From contig JAQRMU010000050.1 in NCBI GenBank assembly GCA_028598975.1, positions 1 through 44,651 of the forward strand: a stretch of DNA of 44,651 bases. Reading direction: 5' to 3'. Position 1 is the first letter of the stretch. Each line of letters begins with the position of its first letter. Position numbers and translations under genes: made by a program. The notes under the pieces were generated by a model. That model was given only the letters and a program-made list of their open reading frames with translations. It was not told the origin of the DNA and did not search any database. This stretch comes from Gammaproteobacteria bacterium (GTDB lineage: Bacteria > Pseudomonadota > Gammaproteobacteria > Nitrosococcales > Methylophagaceae). Of the stretch, positions 8,143 through 18,312 are shown in pieces.

Positions 8143-9734
8143 TGTAGGTTCTCTTGCCTCTCGACAGGAAAAGTCACTCTAAAACAATGCTCAGAATCAC
8201 CTGATATATAACTTAGGTGCGCACCATTTGCCTGACAAAGTTCTCGTGCTAAATACAAGCCCAAACCTGTTCCATCCTGTCTATTTGAATTGAAGGGCTC
8301 AAATAAGTTCTCTTTCATTGATTCTGACACGCCCTCACCATTATCACAAACATCAATTATTACTTCATTATCCCGACTAAAGAGTTTGACTTCAACACGC
8401 TGTAATGGATTTTCAGGGATCGAGTACTCCCATGCATTTTCAAGCAAGTTCCACATCACTTGATGTAGTTGTTCAGCATCCATGCTTACTTTTGCCAGTG
8501 ATGTAGATACATTCAAGGCGAGGTCTGTCTTCTTTATCGTTTTTATCTCACAAAATTCATCAATAAATTTTTCCAACCACAGTGCTAAAATGACAACTTT
8601 TGGTTCAATAGCTTTTCGTCGACTCATATGCAATATTGTTTCAATAATGCCATTAACTCGAGCGCTATGACGCTGAATAATATCAGTAAGCTTCACAGTC
8701 ATCGTATCATTATGATTTTCAGCTAATAACTCCCCAGCATGGCTAATAGCACCTAATGGATTACGAATTTCATGTGCGATACTCGCAGTCAGTCGACCTA
8801 GAGAGGCTAATTTTAATTGTTGGGCCTGTTGGGCCAGTTCCGATGTGTCATCAAGATAAATTAAGGCTTCGCCGGTATTTAGAGCAGTAAACCTAGCTAG
8901 TACCTCAGGTAAGTCTTCACGAGGACGAAAAGGATCGAATCGTGGTACTCGCTCATGTTTCCAACGCGACAATTGCTCAACTAGCGGAATGGAAAATGCT
9001 TTCAATCCATAATTAGTTTGCTCATGAGTTAGGCCTAATAATTTTCGTGCTGATTGATTACTTTGCGTTACCCTGCCTTTAATATCGACAACTAAAATAC
9101 CTGTCTGCATACTACTAATAATATGTTCATTCAGCACGGCAAGATTAGTAACATCTTTAGCTCTCTGCTCCGCAACACGCTGTGATGCCATCATTTTCTG
9201 TGACAGTATTTGAGATAGTAAAGCCGTAGCAAAAAAAGTCGCTCCCAACATGCCCGCATGGCTATATTTAGTGGTGCCATCACCCACTACCTGAGAATAA
9301 CCCACCTCCAAAAGTACCGATAATGTTGCAATAGCAGCAATAAAGGCAGACAGTCTTCCAGGGATTAATGTTCCACCAGCGACAACGACAACAACTAATA
9401 GTAGGCCCAAGCCAGTTTGCAAGCCACCACTAGTATTAATAATCAGGGTAATAAAAATAACGTCAAGGACTAACTGAATTCTTGCCGAAGACTCAAACCT
9501 ACCTAGCTTCTTTAAGGTAACTGCAATGAACAAAATCGCAGTAAGCAAATACAATAAACTAATGCGACCATAAAAATCAGGGTCTATCTGACCTAAAAAT
9601 TCTGGGGGTAGTTTAAAATAAAAGGCCGAAAACAGTATTGCTGATAGAAACAAACGATAGAGAGAAAATACCGCCAATTCTCGCCATAATGCTGTTGAAG
9701 AGCTTGGGACAATCCCAATATTAAATAACTTCAT
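8139..9734 (-). CDS. pilS: Sensor histidine kinase PilS
   Basis: This 531-residue kinase has about six N-terminal transmembrane helices (residues 22-180). A PAS domain follows (about 200-300, TGILVVDIKGRVTQSN). The HisKA domain has its phosphorylated His in ASIAHEIRNPL (H321). The HATPase_c domain shows an N box (QVMWNLLENAWEYS), G1 (DNGEGV) and G2 (GTGLGLYLAREL). This layout and the overlap with pilR identify PilS, which in Pseudomonas senses pilin in the membrane. It lies 6 bases after the PP0621-like gene. Confidence 0.92.
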   Translation of the reverse strand: MKLFNIGIVPSSSTALWRELAVFSLYRLFLSAILFSAFYFKLPPEFLGQIDPDFYGRISLLYLLTAILFIAVTLKKLGRFESSARIQLVLDVIFITLIINTSGGLQTGLGLLLVVVVVAGGTLIPGRLSAFIAAIATLSVLLEVGYSQVVGDGTTKYSHAGMLGATFFATALLSQILSQKMMASQRVAEQRAKDVTNLAVLNEHIISSMQTGILVVDIKGRVTQSNQSARKLLGLTHEQTNYGLKAFSIPLVEQLSRWKHERVPRFDPFRPREDLPEVLARFTALNTGEALIYLDDTSELAQQAQQLKLASLGRLTASIAHEIRNPLGAISHAGELLAENHNDTMTVKLTDIIQRHSARVNGIIETILHMSRRKAIEPKVVILALWLEKFIDEFCEIKTIKKTDLALNVSTSLAKVSMDAEQLHQVMWNLLENAWEYSIPENPLQRVEVKLFSRDNEVIIDVCDNGEGVSESMKENLFEPFNSNRQDGTGLGLYLARELCQANGAHLSYISGDSEHCFRVTFPVERQENLQ

Positions 9735-9740
9735 TCTGAG

Positions 9741-9950
9741 CTATTTATCAGCGTCCACGTGTTCTTGAGAACAATAGTAGTTACTTCCACTGTGAATAGC
9801 TTCATGTTCTAAAACATGGAGTCCACAATGATGACATTGCACCATTTTTTCGGAGATTTCTTTTGGTGATGACGGACGACTCTTACGTAATAAATTACCA
9901 ATAATTACATACAATAAAAGACCAATGGCAATTAAAACCAGAATTCGCAT
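9741..9950 (-). CDS. PP0621-family small membrane-anchored zinc-ribbon-like protein
   Basis: This 69-residue protein has one N-terminal transmembrane helix (about 2-20) and a cytoplasmic domain with CHHCGLHVLEHEAI and YYCSQEHVD. The three cysteines and several histidines could bind a metal. The same small gene precedes pilS in other gammaproteobacteria and is annotated as PP0621 family, with no known function. It is probably the first gene of the PP0621-pilS-pilR transcript. The typA terminator lies immediately upstream. Confidence 0.8.
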   Translation of the reverse strand: MRILVLIAIGLLLYVIIGNLLRKSRPSSPKEISEKMVQCHHCGLHVLEHEAIHSGSNYYCSQEHVDADK

Positions 9951-9969
9951 TTTTGAACCTCATCAAATA

Positions 9970-10002
9970 AAAAAGGGTATTCTTAATAGAATACCCTTTT
10001 TT
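9970..10002 (-). terminator. Intrinsic terminator downstream of typA
   Basis: A perfect hairpin with arms GGGTATTC and GAATACCC and a six-base loop is flanked by A and T tracts. On the minus strand it is followed by a run of T. It lies between typA and the PP0621-pilSR genes. Confidence 0.85.
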
Positions 10003-10025
10003 GTTACTACATGCTTAAACCTAAA

Positions 10026-11858
10026 TTAGCTTTTTGGTTTGCGAGAAGCACTCTTACGTTCATGTTCAAGTAGTAATTTCTTACGTACTCGAATTGATTT
10101 TGGTGTTACTTCTAACAACTCATCTTCACCAATGAACTCAAGCGCTTGCTCAAGGCTCATTCTAATAGGCGGTGTTAAGTTGATTGCTTCATCTGTACCT
10201 GATGCACGTACGTTTGTTAATTGCTTACCTTTTAATGGGTTAACAACTAAATCGTTATCACGTGAATGGATACCGATAACCATACCTTCGTATACATCAT
10301 CATTATGACCGATAAACATACGACCACGATCTTGCAAGTTGAAGATTGAGAAGGCTACTGCTTGCCCCATACCGTTAGCAATCATGACACCATTACTGCG
10401 TTTACCGAAGTCACCCTCTTTTACAGGTGCATAATGATCAAATACACTAAAGATTAAACCTGTACCTTGGGTTGCTGTTAGGAATTCTGTGCGGAAGCCA
10501 ATCAGTCCTCGTGAAGGGATAATGAAGTCTAAACGTACACGACCTTTACCATCAGGTGCCATATCTTGTAATTGAGCACCACGCTCACCCAATTTTTCCA
10601 TGATCGTACCTTGATGCTCTGCTTCTACATCAGCAGTTACCGCTTCATAAGGTTCTTCACGAACACCATCTACATCACGAATGATTACTTCTGGACGAGA
10701 TACGCCCATTTCGAAACCTTCACGACGCATATTTTCGATCAATACTGATAAATGTAATTCACCACGGCCAGATACTTTAAACTTATCTGGGTCAGTGATT
10801 ACTTGTTCAACACGTAATGCCACGTTATGAATCAATTCACGTTCAAGACGTTCCTTAATTTGACGTGTTGTTACAAACTTACCTTCTTTACCCGCCATTG
10901 GAGAGTTATTAACTTGGAAAGTCATTGTTACAGTTGGTTCATCAACAGAGAGTGGTGGCAATGCTTCAACAGCAGTTGGGTCACATAATGTATCAGAAAT
11001 ATTAAGAGGGTCGAGACCCGTAAAGGCGATAATGTCGCCCGCCTCAGCTGTTTCAACTTCTTCACGTTGCAAGCCCATAAAGCCCATAACGGTTAAGACT
11101 CGGCCATTACGTGTTTTACCTTCAGTGTCAACAATTGTTACTGGCGTATTTGTTTTCACTTTACCACGTTCAATACGACCAACACCGATAACACCCACAT
11201 AGCTGTTGTAATCTAGTGATGATACTTGCATGCGGAACGGACCTTCAGTATCAACATCTGGTGCATCAACTTTATCCACGATTAATTGGAATAAGTCTTC
11301 CATATCGCCTTCACGCACATCTTCTTCCAAACCAGCAAAACCGTTCAAACCTGATGCATATACAACATCAAAATCTAATTGTTCATCAGTTGCATCAAGG
11401 TTGGCGAATAAATCAAATGTTTGGTCAAGCACCCAGCTAGGACGAGCACTTGGTTTATCAATCTTATTGATAACAACAATTGGTTTTAAACCAAGAGCCA
11501 ATGCTTTTTGTGTTACAAAACGTGTTTGAGGCATTGGACCTTCAGCTGAATCAACCAAAAGTAATACAGAATCAACCATAGATAAAACCCGTTCCACCTC
11601 ACCACCAAAATCGGCATGGCCCGGTGTATCTACGATATTAATATGGTAATCATTCCATTTCACTGCCGTATTTTTAGATAGGATTGTGATACCACGTTCT
11701 TTTTCAAGATCGTTTGAGTCCATCACACGCTCTTGCAATTCTTCATGATCACTAAAGGTGCCCGATTGACGTAATAATTGATCAACCAACGTTGTTTTAC
11801 CGTGATCGACATGAGCAATAATTGCAATATTGCGTAGTTTTCTAGTAGTAATTGTCAT
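10026..11858 (-). CDS. typA: Ribosome-associated GTPase TypA/BipA
   Basis: This 610-residue translational GTPase has G1 AHVDHGKTT at the N-terminus, the switch ERGITI, G3 DTPGHADF and G4 NKID, followed by EF-G-like domains and the TypA C-terminal domain. BipA binds 70S ribosomes or 30S subunits and supports 50S assembly and stress or cold adaptation. Length and motifs are standard. It appears to be monocistronic: suhB upstream is separated by 52 bases and a clear terminator follows. Confidence 0.97.
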   Translation of the reverse strand: MTITTRKLRNIAIIAHVDHGKTTLVDQLLRQSGTFSDHEELQERVMDSNDLEKERGITILSKNTAVKWNDYHINIVDTPGHADFGGEVERVLSMVDSVLLLVDSAEGPMPQTRFVTQKALALGLKPIVVINKIDKPSARPSWVLDQTFDLFANLDATDEQLDFDVVYASGLNGFAGLEEDVREGDMEDLFQLIVDKVDAPDVDTEGPFRMQVSSLDYNSYVGVIGVGRIERGKVKTNTPVTIVDTEGKTRNGRVLTVMGFMGLQREEVETAEAGDIIAFTGLDPLNISDTLCDPTAVEALPPLSVDEPTVTMTFQVNNSPMAGKEGKFVTTRQIKERLERELIHNVALRVEQVITDPDKFKVSGRGELHLSVLIENMRREGFEMGVSRPEVIIRDVDGVREEPYEAVTADVEAEHQGTIMEKLGERGAQLQDMAPDGKGRVRLDFIIPSRGLIGFRTEFLTATQGTGLIFSVFDHYAPVKEGDFGKRSNGVMIANGMGQAVAFSIFNLQDRGRMFIGHNDDVYEGMVIGIHSRDNDLVVNPLKGKQLTNVRASGTDEAINLTPPIRMSLEQALEFIGEDELLEVTPKSIRVRKKLLLEHERKSASRKPKS

Positions 11859-11910
11859 TATTTAAGTTCTGTATGTGTGAATGCTATTTGCATATAAAAA
11901 TGTAAAAAGA

Positions 11911-12708
11911 TTATTTTTTCAACTCATCGCTTAGATGAGGTTTGATGCTATCTAATATTTGTTTTTGAATTCGTAAATTACCAACAGCCAAATTGCCACT
12001 ATTGAAGTAATCATCGCCACCTGTAAAATCACTTACCACACCACCTGCTTCTTCAATCAATAGTGCGCCTGCGGCCAAGTCCCATTTTTCAAGACCAATT
12101 TCCCAGTAGCCATCTAGTCGGCCTGCTGCGACATAAGCCAAATCAAGTGCTGCGGATCCTGTTCTGCGAATATCAGCTACTTGTGGAAATACTGCGCCAA
12201 ATGTCGCCATATAGCTTGTTAAATGTTGTGGGTATTTAAATGGGAAAGCAGTTGCTAATAATGCACCAGCTAGTTCTTTACGTTTTGTTACACGCAAACG
12301 ACGATCATTAAGTTTGGCACCATCACCACGACTAGCAGAAAATAATTCATCGCGTAGAGGATCATAGATTACTGCATGTTCAATTCGTCCTCGCACCATA
12401 ATCGCAATTGACACACAGTAATGAGGGAAACCGTGTAAAAAGTTTTTGGTGCCATCAAGAGGGTCTATCACCCAGACAGTTTCATTATCACCTTGAAGGC
12501 CTGACTCTTCAGCCATAATGGCGTGTTCAGGATATGCTTTTTGAATAGCATTAATAATTTCTTGTTCAGCTAAACGATCAACATCGGTTACAAAATCATT
12601 TAAACCTTTTGTTGTTATTTCAAGATGATCAACATGTTGCAGAGAACGAATAATGAGGTTACCCGCACTACGCGCTGCCCGAACAGCGATATTCAGCATA
12701 GGATGCAT
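11911..12708 (-). CDS. suhB: Inositol-1-monophosphatase family protein SuhB
   Basis: This 265-residue phosphatase contains the Mg-binding motifs of the family: EESG (residues 67-70), IDPLDGTKNF (81-90, with D82 and D85), and WDLAAGALLIEEAGG near the C-terminus. It hydrolyses inositol monophosphates; in E. coli SuhB also joins the rRNA antitermination complex with NusA/NusG. Normal length. It lies upstream of typA on the same strand and may be cotranscribed with it. Confidence 0.94.
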   Translation of the reverse strand: MHPMLNIAVRAARSAGNLIIRSLQHVDHLEITTKGLNDFVTDVDRLAEQEIINAIQKAYPEHAIMAEESGLQGDNETVWVIDPLDGTKNFLHGFPHYCVSIAIMVRGRIEHAVIYDPLRDELFSASRGDGAKLNDRRLRVTKRKELAGALLATAFPFKYPQHLTSYMATFGAVFPQVADIRRTGSAALDLAYVAAGRLDGYWEIGLEKWDLAAGALLIEEAGGVVSDFTGGDDYFNSGNLAVGNLRIQKQILDSIKPHLSDELKK

Positions 12709-12941
12709 AGACTAATTTTTCCAGAGCAAATAAATCGATTATAAAAACCGAAATGAATGTGGCATTTTCAACCACACAGTAATAATTAAAGGCGTGATTA
12801 TACCAAAGAAATAGACTATTTATAAGCTTATGTTCATAGACGTTGGACAGCCCTATTAATTCCTGGTAGCCTCACACTGTATATTGCCTTATAGCAATGT
12901 CGCTATACCTACGAATTCTATTCAAAAATACGGAGAGTCAA

Positions 12942-13241
12942 ATGAAATCTTTAACTAAATTAGGTGCAGTTATCCTACCTTTAACACTGTTAACTGCATG
13001 TGCTAACACTGTAGAAATGGATGCTTTAAAAGCATCTGTTGAAGCTGCCCAAGCAACTGCTGATGAAGCATTATTTGTAGCTCGCAATGCACAAAGCACT
13101 GCTGATACAGCAACTCGTACGGCTAACGATGCTGAAACAGCGGCTCGTAATGCACAAGATTCTGCTGATGCGGCACAAAACTCAGTTGATGAATGTTGCG
13201 CAAAAATTGATCGTATGTTTGAAAAAGCAATGAGCAAATAA
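12942..13241 (+). CDS. Murein lipoprotein (Lpp/OprI-like), alanine-rich coiled coil
   Basis: The chosen start (ATG 12942, GGAG about 6 bases upstream) gives a 99-residue precursor with a lipoprotein signal (lipobox LTAC, lipidated Cys20). The mature helix of about 80 residues is Ala-rich, with repeating ATADEA/NAQSTAD units typical of the Lpp/OprI alanine zipper. It ends DRMFEKAMSK; the C-terminal Lys is the residue that L,D-transpeptidases link to peptidoglycan. Two adjacent cysteines near the end (DECCAK) are unusual. A longer in-frame start at 12897 would spoil the signal peptide. A 6-bp inverted repeat (TATAGC/GCTATA, 12890-12907) lies in the leader. The product would tether the outer membrane to the cell wall. 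Confidence 0.85.
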   Translation: MKSLTKLGAVILPLTLLTACANTVEMDALKASVEAAQATADEALFVARNAQSTADTATRTANDAETAARNAQDSADAAQNSVDECCAKIDRMFEKAMSK

Positions 13242-13257
13242 GTTTTATTGTTTTGAG

Positions 13258-13288
13258 AAAAACCGGGGCTTGACTCCGGTTTTTTTAT
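13258..13288 (+). terminator. Intrinsic terminator after the lipoprotein gene
   Basis: A nine-pair stem AAACCGGGG / CTCCGGTTT (one G-U pair) with a five-base loop is followed by a T tract. It lies 16 bases after the lipoprotein stop codon, typical of a strongly expressed lpp gene. Confidence 0.9.
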
Positions 13289-13328
13289 GTCTAAAATTTA
13301 TACTTTTTATAATCAAGAAAGTCTCGTT

Positions 13329-14489
13329 TTACAGAGCATCTCCAGCCAGTAATGCAGTCCAAACGGAAACATTAGTTAACTGACTCACTTCAAGCGCCAT
13401 ATTAGTTGCCTCTTCTTGGCTATCAAATGGCCCAATTAATAACTCCCCTTCTGCTGCACCCTGCATCGGCCAAAAAGAATCATTTAAATTTAAGCTAGTA
13501 GATGCTTGAGATAATTTGTTTTTAACATCATGTGCAAGGCCTGCATGAATAAACCAGACATCATCGATTACTTCTATTTCAGACTTATTTACTTGTTTAA
13601 CAATTCCTTGATGCTTACGAACCAATTCTTCTGCATAAGGCCAATGCTCATCAGCCAGAATTTTATCTTGGGCCTTTAATATCGCTGATACCATTGGTGT
13701 CATATTATTACCATCACGAACATCAATATCATCCTGAGTCTCATGCGCCTCTATATAAAGCACTTCTCCATCTAATGCAGCCTTATAGGGTTGATAAAGG
13801 ATCTCAACAGGCGTATTCACAGAAACGATGCCGAAGAGATGTTCAATATCTTCAGGGAATAAGCGTATGCAGCCATGGCTAACTCGCATGCCCACACCAA
13901 AAGGTCGGTTAGTCCCATGTAATAAATAGCCAGGCATTGCTAAACGCATTGCATAGGCACCTAATGGGTTATCTGGCCCCGCAGGAACGACCCTAGGTAA
14001 AGGGTCCCCTTTTTCAAGATGTTCTGCAAGAATTGATGCCGGTGGCGTCCAAGTTGGATCTTTTTTCTTTTGTATTATCCGTGTTTTTCCTAAAGGAGTT
14101 GTCCAACCTTCACGACCGACACCAATAGGATGTGTAATTACTTGTTGTAATTGACCTTTCTTTTTTATTGGATAGTAATACAGTCTCATTTCAGCCAAAT
14201 TAATGACAATTCCCTTATGAGGTGCATCAGGCAGAATAAATCGATTTGGAACCAGAACACGTTGTCCAGCGCCCGGAAGCCATGGATCCAGCTCCGGGTT
14301 CGCGGTAACAATTTCGTTATAACCAATATCAAAACGACGAGCGATATCTAGTAATGTATCTTCCTCGTGACTCAAGACAATTAAATTATGGCCAACAATG
14401 CGGGTTTCATCATTGGCTAAAGTAAAGGTGGTCGCATTTAGGGGAGAAATTACCAATCCCACGACAAGACTAATGAATAGTTTGAACAT
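13329..14489 (-). CDS. L,D-transpeptidase (YkuD family) with LysM domain
   Basis: The longest reading has 390 residues from a TTG at 14501. The ATG at 14489, with a GAGA 7 bases upstream, is the better start. The protein has a signal peptide, a LysM-like peptidoglycan-binding segment (about 37-86, in the longer numbering) and a YkuD catalytic domain (about 97-236) with HGTN (H195) and the active-site SHGCIRL (H209, C211). A C-terminal SPOR-like region follows at about 315-390. Domain order resembles E. coli ErfK/YbiS/YcfS, which attach Braun lipoprotein to the wall. It converges on the Lpp-like gene 88 bases away, suggesting enzyme and substrate. Confidence 0.9.
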   Translation of the reverse strand: MFKLFISLVVGLVISPLNATTFTLANDETRIVGHNLIVLSHEEDTLLDIARRFDIGYNEIVTANPELDPWLPGAGQRVLVPNRFILPDAPHKGIVINLAEMRLYYYPIKKKGQLQQVITHPIGVGREGWTTPLGKTRIIQKKKDPTWTPPASILAEHLEKGDPLPRVVPAGPDNPLGAYAMRLAMPGYLLHGTNRPFGVGMRVSHGCIRLFPEDIEHLFGIVSVNTPVEILYQPYKAALDGEVLYIEAHETQDDIDVRDGNNMTPMVSAILKAQDKILADEHWPYAEELVRKHQGIVKQVNKSEIEVIDDVWFIHAGLAHDVKNKLSQASTSLNLNDSFWPMQGAAEGELLIGPFDSQEEATNMALEVSQLTNVSVWTALLAGDAL

Positions 14490-14618
14490 TACGTTTCTCA
14501 ATCATATAAATATTTTACCCATATTGTACATGGATCTTTTTCTGTCACTCTACACTACGAAGTAGTAAATCTTTAAATCCACTTTGCCTTCATTACTCTG
14601 CTAGCGTAATCTACCCAC

Positions 14619-15398
14619 ATGAAAAAATATTACTTACCCTTGATTTTAACCCTTCTCTCCACATCGGGCTGTTCTTACTTCGCTAAGGATGAAGTCGTTG
14701 CAAAGGATAGTTGGACTGTAGAACGTGTATATTCTGAAGCAAAAGCGGCACTCAATGCGGAAGATTACCACACCGCATTACAATTTTATGCCCAATTAGA
14801 GGCACGCTTTCCTTTTGGGGAATATGCACAACAATCTCTACTCGAATCTGCTTACGCATACTATAAATCAGACGAACCAGAACAAGCGTTAGCAACACTT
14901 GACCGTTTCATGCGAGTTTACCCATTAAACCCAAGTATGGACTATGCAATTTATTTACGCGGTTTAGTTAACTTTACCCGTGATATTGGTTTATTTGAAA
15001 AATACATCCCGCGTGATGAATCCCAACGTGACCCTGGCTCAGCTCGCTTTGCACTGAAAGATTTTAAAACGCTTGTTAATCGCTACCCTAAGAGTAATTA
15101 TAGTGAAGATGCCGCACAGCGTATTGTTTACTTACGTAATCGCCTAGCGCAACATGAAGTGAATGTTGCGCACTACTACATGCGTAGAGGTGCTTATGTA
15201 GCAGCTGCGAACCGAGGAAAATATGTAGTAGAAAATTACCCTCGTACTCCTGCAATGCCAGAAGCATTATTGATGATGGCTAAAGCATATAAAGTACTGG
15301 GATTAAATGAGTTATCTGAGGATTCTTTACGAGTGTTGAAATTGAACTTCCCGGGTCACCCAGGGGTAGCAGCAGTTCATCAAACAGAATTACAGTAA
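14619..15398 (+). CDS. bamD: Outer-membrane assembly lipoprotein BamD
   Basis: This 259-residue lipoprotein (signal with SGC lipobox, Cys18) consists of TPR-like repeats (AEDYHTALQFYAQLEARFPFG, EQALATLDRFMRVYPLNP, and similar repeats to the end). This is BamD/YfiO/ComL, the essential lipoprotein of the BAM complex that inserts beta-barrel proteins into the outer membrane. It is monocistronic, divergent from the L,D-transpeptidase gene and ended by a hairpin shared with glnB. No clear Shine-Dalgarno is seen. Confidence 0.95.
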   Translation: MKKYYLPLILTLLSTSGCSYFAKDEVVAKDSWTVERVYSEAKAALNAEDYHTALQFYAQLEARFPFGEYAQQSLLESAYAYYKSDEPEQALATLDRFMRVYPLNPSMDYAIYLRGLVNFTRDIGLFEKYIPRDESQRDPGSARFALKDFKTLVNRYPKSNYSEDAAQRIVYLRNRLAQHEVNVAHYYMRRGAYVAAANRGKYVVENYPRTPAMPEALLMMAKAYKVLGLNELSEDSLRVLKLNFPGHPGVAAVHQTELQ

Positions 15399-15401
15399 AA
15401 T

Positions 15402-15436
15402 TAAGGTTCCCAGTCATAGTAACACTGAGAACCTTA
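15402..15436. terminator. Bidirectional terminator between bamD and glnB
   Basis: TAAGGTTC and GAACCTTA pair, with CAGT/ACTG extending the stem past one mismatch; the loop is nine bases. The hairpin has T-rich sequence on the plus side and A-rich sequence on the other side. It sits between two convergent genes. Confidence 0.8.
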
Positions 15437-15444
15437 TTTATTTT

Positions 15445-15792
<348 letters not shown>

Positions 15793-17436
15793 CTACTCTA
15801 TTGTTGAATTTACAGAATAACCCGATGTTATCGGATAACGTCGGTCTCGTCCAAAAGCTCGGCTCGTAATACGAATACCAGGTGGCGATTGACGCCTTTT
15901 ATACTCGTTACGATCTACCATTTTTATCACTCTTGCAACCATGTCTATATCACCACCGGCAGCAACTAGCTCTTCAAAACACCAATCCTCAGCAATATAA
16001 CGCTCTAAAAGCTGATCAAGAATATCGTAAGGAGGAAGACTATCTTGATCAAGCTGATCAGGTGCTAATTCCGCGGAAGGTGGTCGAGTAATAATCCGCT
16101 CAGGAATTACCGGAGATAGGCTATTTCTATACTCAGATAGGCGATATACTAAAGTTTTATAAACATCTTTTAGTGGAGAATAACCTCCCGCCATATCCCC
16201 GTATAAGGTTGAATAGCCCACAGCCATTTCACTCTTATTACCTGTTGATAATACCATTGCACCTGTTTTATTGGAGATAGCCATCAACAGCGTGCCACGA
16301 ACACGGGCCTGAATATTCTCTTCAGTTGTATCGACAGGCTTTCTTTTAAACTGGTCTGATAGACTAGTTAAAAATTGCTCAAATAGTGAATCAATAGCAA
16401 TTACACTATGTTGAACATTTAGACCTACAGCCATTTCTTGCGCATCATCGAGGCTCATCTGAGCGGTATATTGAGAAGGCATCATCACTGTACTTACCCT
16501 TTCAGAGCCGATTGCATCAACAGCTAAGGCAAGTGTTAATGCCGAATCTATGCCTCCAGATAAGCCTATAACAACGGATGAGAAGTGGTTCTTCTCAACA
16601 TAATCACGTAAACCTATTACGAGTGCCTGATAAATCATGGTAAGTTCTGTTTCTTTTTCAGCCAACTCACCACTAACAACTAGGTGTTGATTTTCATCGT
16701 GACTTAAAGTAACTGGGAATAAACCTTTTTTCCAAGCCGGTGCTCGAACAACTTTATCGCCATTTGATGCTAAGACAAAAGAGCAACCATCAAAAACAAG
16801 TTCATCTTGTCCACCCACCTGATTAACATAGACAATAGGTAAGTGTGTTTCTAAAACACGTTGTTTAACTTCGGCTTCGCGTAGTTGCCACTTTCCTTGT
16901 CTAAAAGGTGAAGCATTCAAGTTTAATATAATCTCAGCGCCAGCATCTTTTGCTTGTGATGTTGGCCCTACAAACCAAATATCTTCACAAATGGTAATGC
17001 CAAACTTAATACCTCGGTACTCAACAACACAGGCTTCTTTACCTTCCACAAAATAGCGTTTTTCATCAAATACACTGTAGTTAGGTAAGTGTTGCTTGTA
17101 ATACGTGCCTAGACACTCACCATCTGCAATTAATGATGCCGCATTGTATAACTCTTCTCGTGCAACACCTTCTGGGTGCCCAACTAAAACAGCAACACCT
17201 TTGAGTTTTTTCTTTAACTTACGTAAACCTTTATCAACCCGTTTCTGCAATCCTGGCCTAAGTAATAAATCTTCTGGTGGATAACCCGTTAAGGTTAGTT
17301 CAGGAAAAATGACTAAATCTGCATTTAATGAATCTCGGGCCTTTTTCGCTGCCTTTATAATTTTCTTAACATTTCCTGACACATCCCCAACTACAGGGTT
17401 GATTTGCCCCATCACCAAGCAGAAATCCATAGACAT
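15793..17436 (-). CDS. nadE: Glutamine-dependent NAD+ synthetase
   Basis: This 547-residue two-domain enzyme starts with a nitrilase-type glutaminase (about 1-260) with catalytic Glu46 (FPELTLTGYP), Lys114 (YYKQHLPNY) and Cys150 (GITICEDIW). The C-terminal NAD synthetase domain has the PP-loop SGGIDSALT. Ammonia released from glutamine is channelled to convert nicotinate adenine dinucleotide to NAD. It is the last step of the pathway that nadB begins elsewhere in the window. It follows sucD by 3 bases and precedes glnB by 9, so a sucC-sucD-nadE-glnB transcript is likely. Confidence 0.95.
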   Translation of the reverse strand: MSMDFCLVMGQINPVVGDVSGNVKKIIKAAKKARDSLNADLVIFPELTLTGYPPEDLLLRPGLQKRVDKGLRKLKKKLKGVAVLVGHPEGVAREELYNAASLIADGECLGTYYKQHLPNYSVFDEKRYFVEGKEACVVEYRGIKFGITICEDIWFVGPTSQAKDAGAEIILNLNASPFRQGKWQLREAEVKQRVLETHLPIVYVNQVGGQDELVFDGCSFVLASNGDKVVRAPAWKKGLFPVTLSHDENQHLVVSGELAEKETELTMIYQALVIGLRDYVEKNHFSSVVIGLSGGIDSALTLALAVDAIGSERVSTVMMPSQYTAQMSLDDAQEMAVGLNVQHSVIAIDSLFEQFLTSLSDQFKRKPVDTTEENIQARVRGTLLMAISNKTGAMVLSTGNKSEMAVGYSTLYGDMAGGYSPLKDVYKTLVYRLSEYRNSLSPVIPERIITRPPSAELAPDQLDQDSLPPYDILDQLLERYIAEDWCFEELVAAGGDIDMVARVIKMVDRNEYKRRQSPPGIRITSRAFGRDRRYPITSGYSVNSTIE

Positions 17437-17439
17437 TAA

Positions 17440-18312
17440 TTACTGGCCTAATGCTTCTAACATACGCTCGCCCATTTCTGCAGGGGATCGTGCAATATGA
17501 ACACCTGCACTTTCTAAGGCTTCTAATTTCGCCTCTGCAGTACCTTGCCCACCACTGATAATTGCACCAGCATGTCCCATACGTTTACCTTCTGGCGCAG
17601 TTAAACCGGCAATATAAGCAACCACAGGTTTAGTAACATGATCACGAATATAGTCTGCCGCATCTTCTTCAGCCTGCCCACCAATTTCACCAACCATCAC
17701 AATACCTTGTGTTTGCGGATCAGCTTCAAAGAGTGCCAAGCACTCAATAAAGTTCATTCCATGAATAGGGTCGCCACCGATGCCAACACAGGTACTTTGC
17801 CCCAGTCCATTTAATGTTGTTTGGTGCACGGCCTCATAGGTCAACGTACCTGAACGTGACACAATACCAATTTTCCCTGGCAAATGAATCGAGCCTGGCA
17901 TAATGCCAATTTTACACTCTCCTGGTGTAATTAAGCCCGGACAATTAGGACCAATAAGGTGAGCATTAGAGTTTTTTAGTGCATGTTTAACACGCAACAT
18001 ATCTTGAACAGGAATGCCTTCTGTTATACAAGCAATAATCTTAATTCCTGCATCCGCCGCTTCTAAAATAGCATCTGCAGCAAAGGCCGCAGGCACATAG
18101 ATCATTGTTGCAGTAGCTCCAGTTGCTTCAACTGCTTCAGATACCGTATTAAAGACAGGACGATCTAAATGTATTTGGCCACCTTTTCCGGGGGTAACAC
18201 CGCCTACAAACTGTGTGCCGTATGCAATTGCTTGTTCTGAATGAAAGGTTCCTTGTTTTCCAGTAAAGCCTTGGCAAATAACACGGGTATCTTTATTTAT
18301 TAAAATACTCAT
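17440..18312 (-). CDS. sucD: Succinyl-CoA synthetase, alpha subunit
   Basis: This 290-residue subunit has the CoA-binding Rossmann region ([16 protein letters not shown]), the mid-domain [20 protein letters not shown] and the phosphohistidine loop ([18 protein letters not shown]). It interconverts succinyl-CoA and succinate with nucleotide phosphorylation in the TCA cycle. Its ATG overlaps the sucC stop by four bases. Length is standard. Confidence 0.97.
   Translation of the reverse strand: MSILINKDTRVICQGFTGKQGTFHSEQAIAYGTQFVGGVTPGKGGQIHLDRPVFNTVSEAVEATGATATMIYVPAAFAADAILEAADAGIKIIACITEGIPVQDMLRVKHALKNSNAHLIGPNCPGLITPGECKIGIMPGSIHLPGKIGIVSRSGTLTYEAVHQTTLNGLGQSTCVGIGGDPIHGMNFIECLALFEADPQTQGIVMVGEIGGQAEEDAADYIRDHVTKPVVAYIAGLTAPEGKRMGHAGAIISGGQGTAEAKLEALESAGVHIARSPAEMGERMLEALGQ

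Noticed and set aside
13021-13190. Repeated GCAACTGCTGATGAAGCA-like units as a tandem DNA repeat
   Set aside because: The units are imperfect and follow the protein heptad/alanine-zipper pattern of Lpp/OprI proteins rather than DNA duplication.
12938-13237. 99-codon minus-strand ORF opposite the Lpp-like gene
   Set aside because: The low-complexity Ala/Ser-rich translation mirrors the alanine-rich coding strand; the plus strand has a lipobox, ribosome-binding site and terminator.
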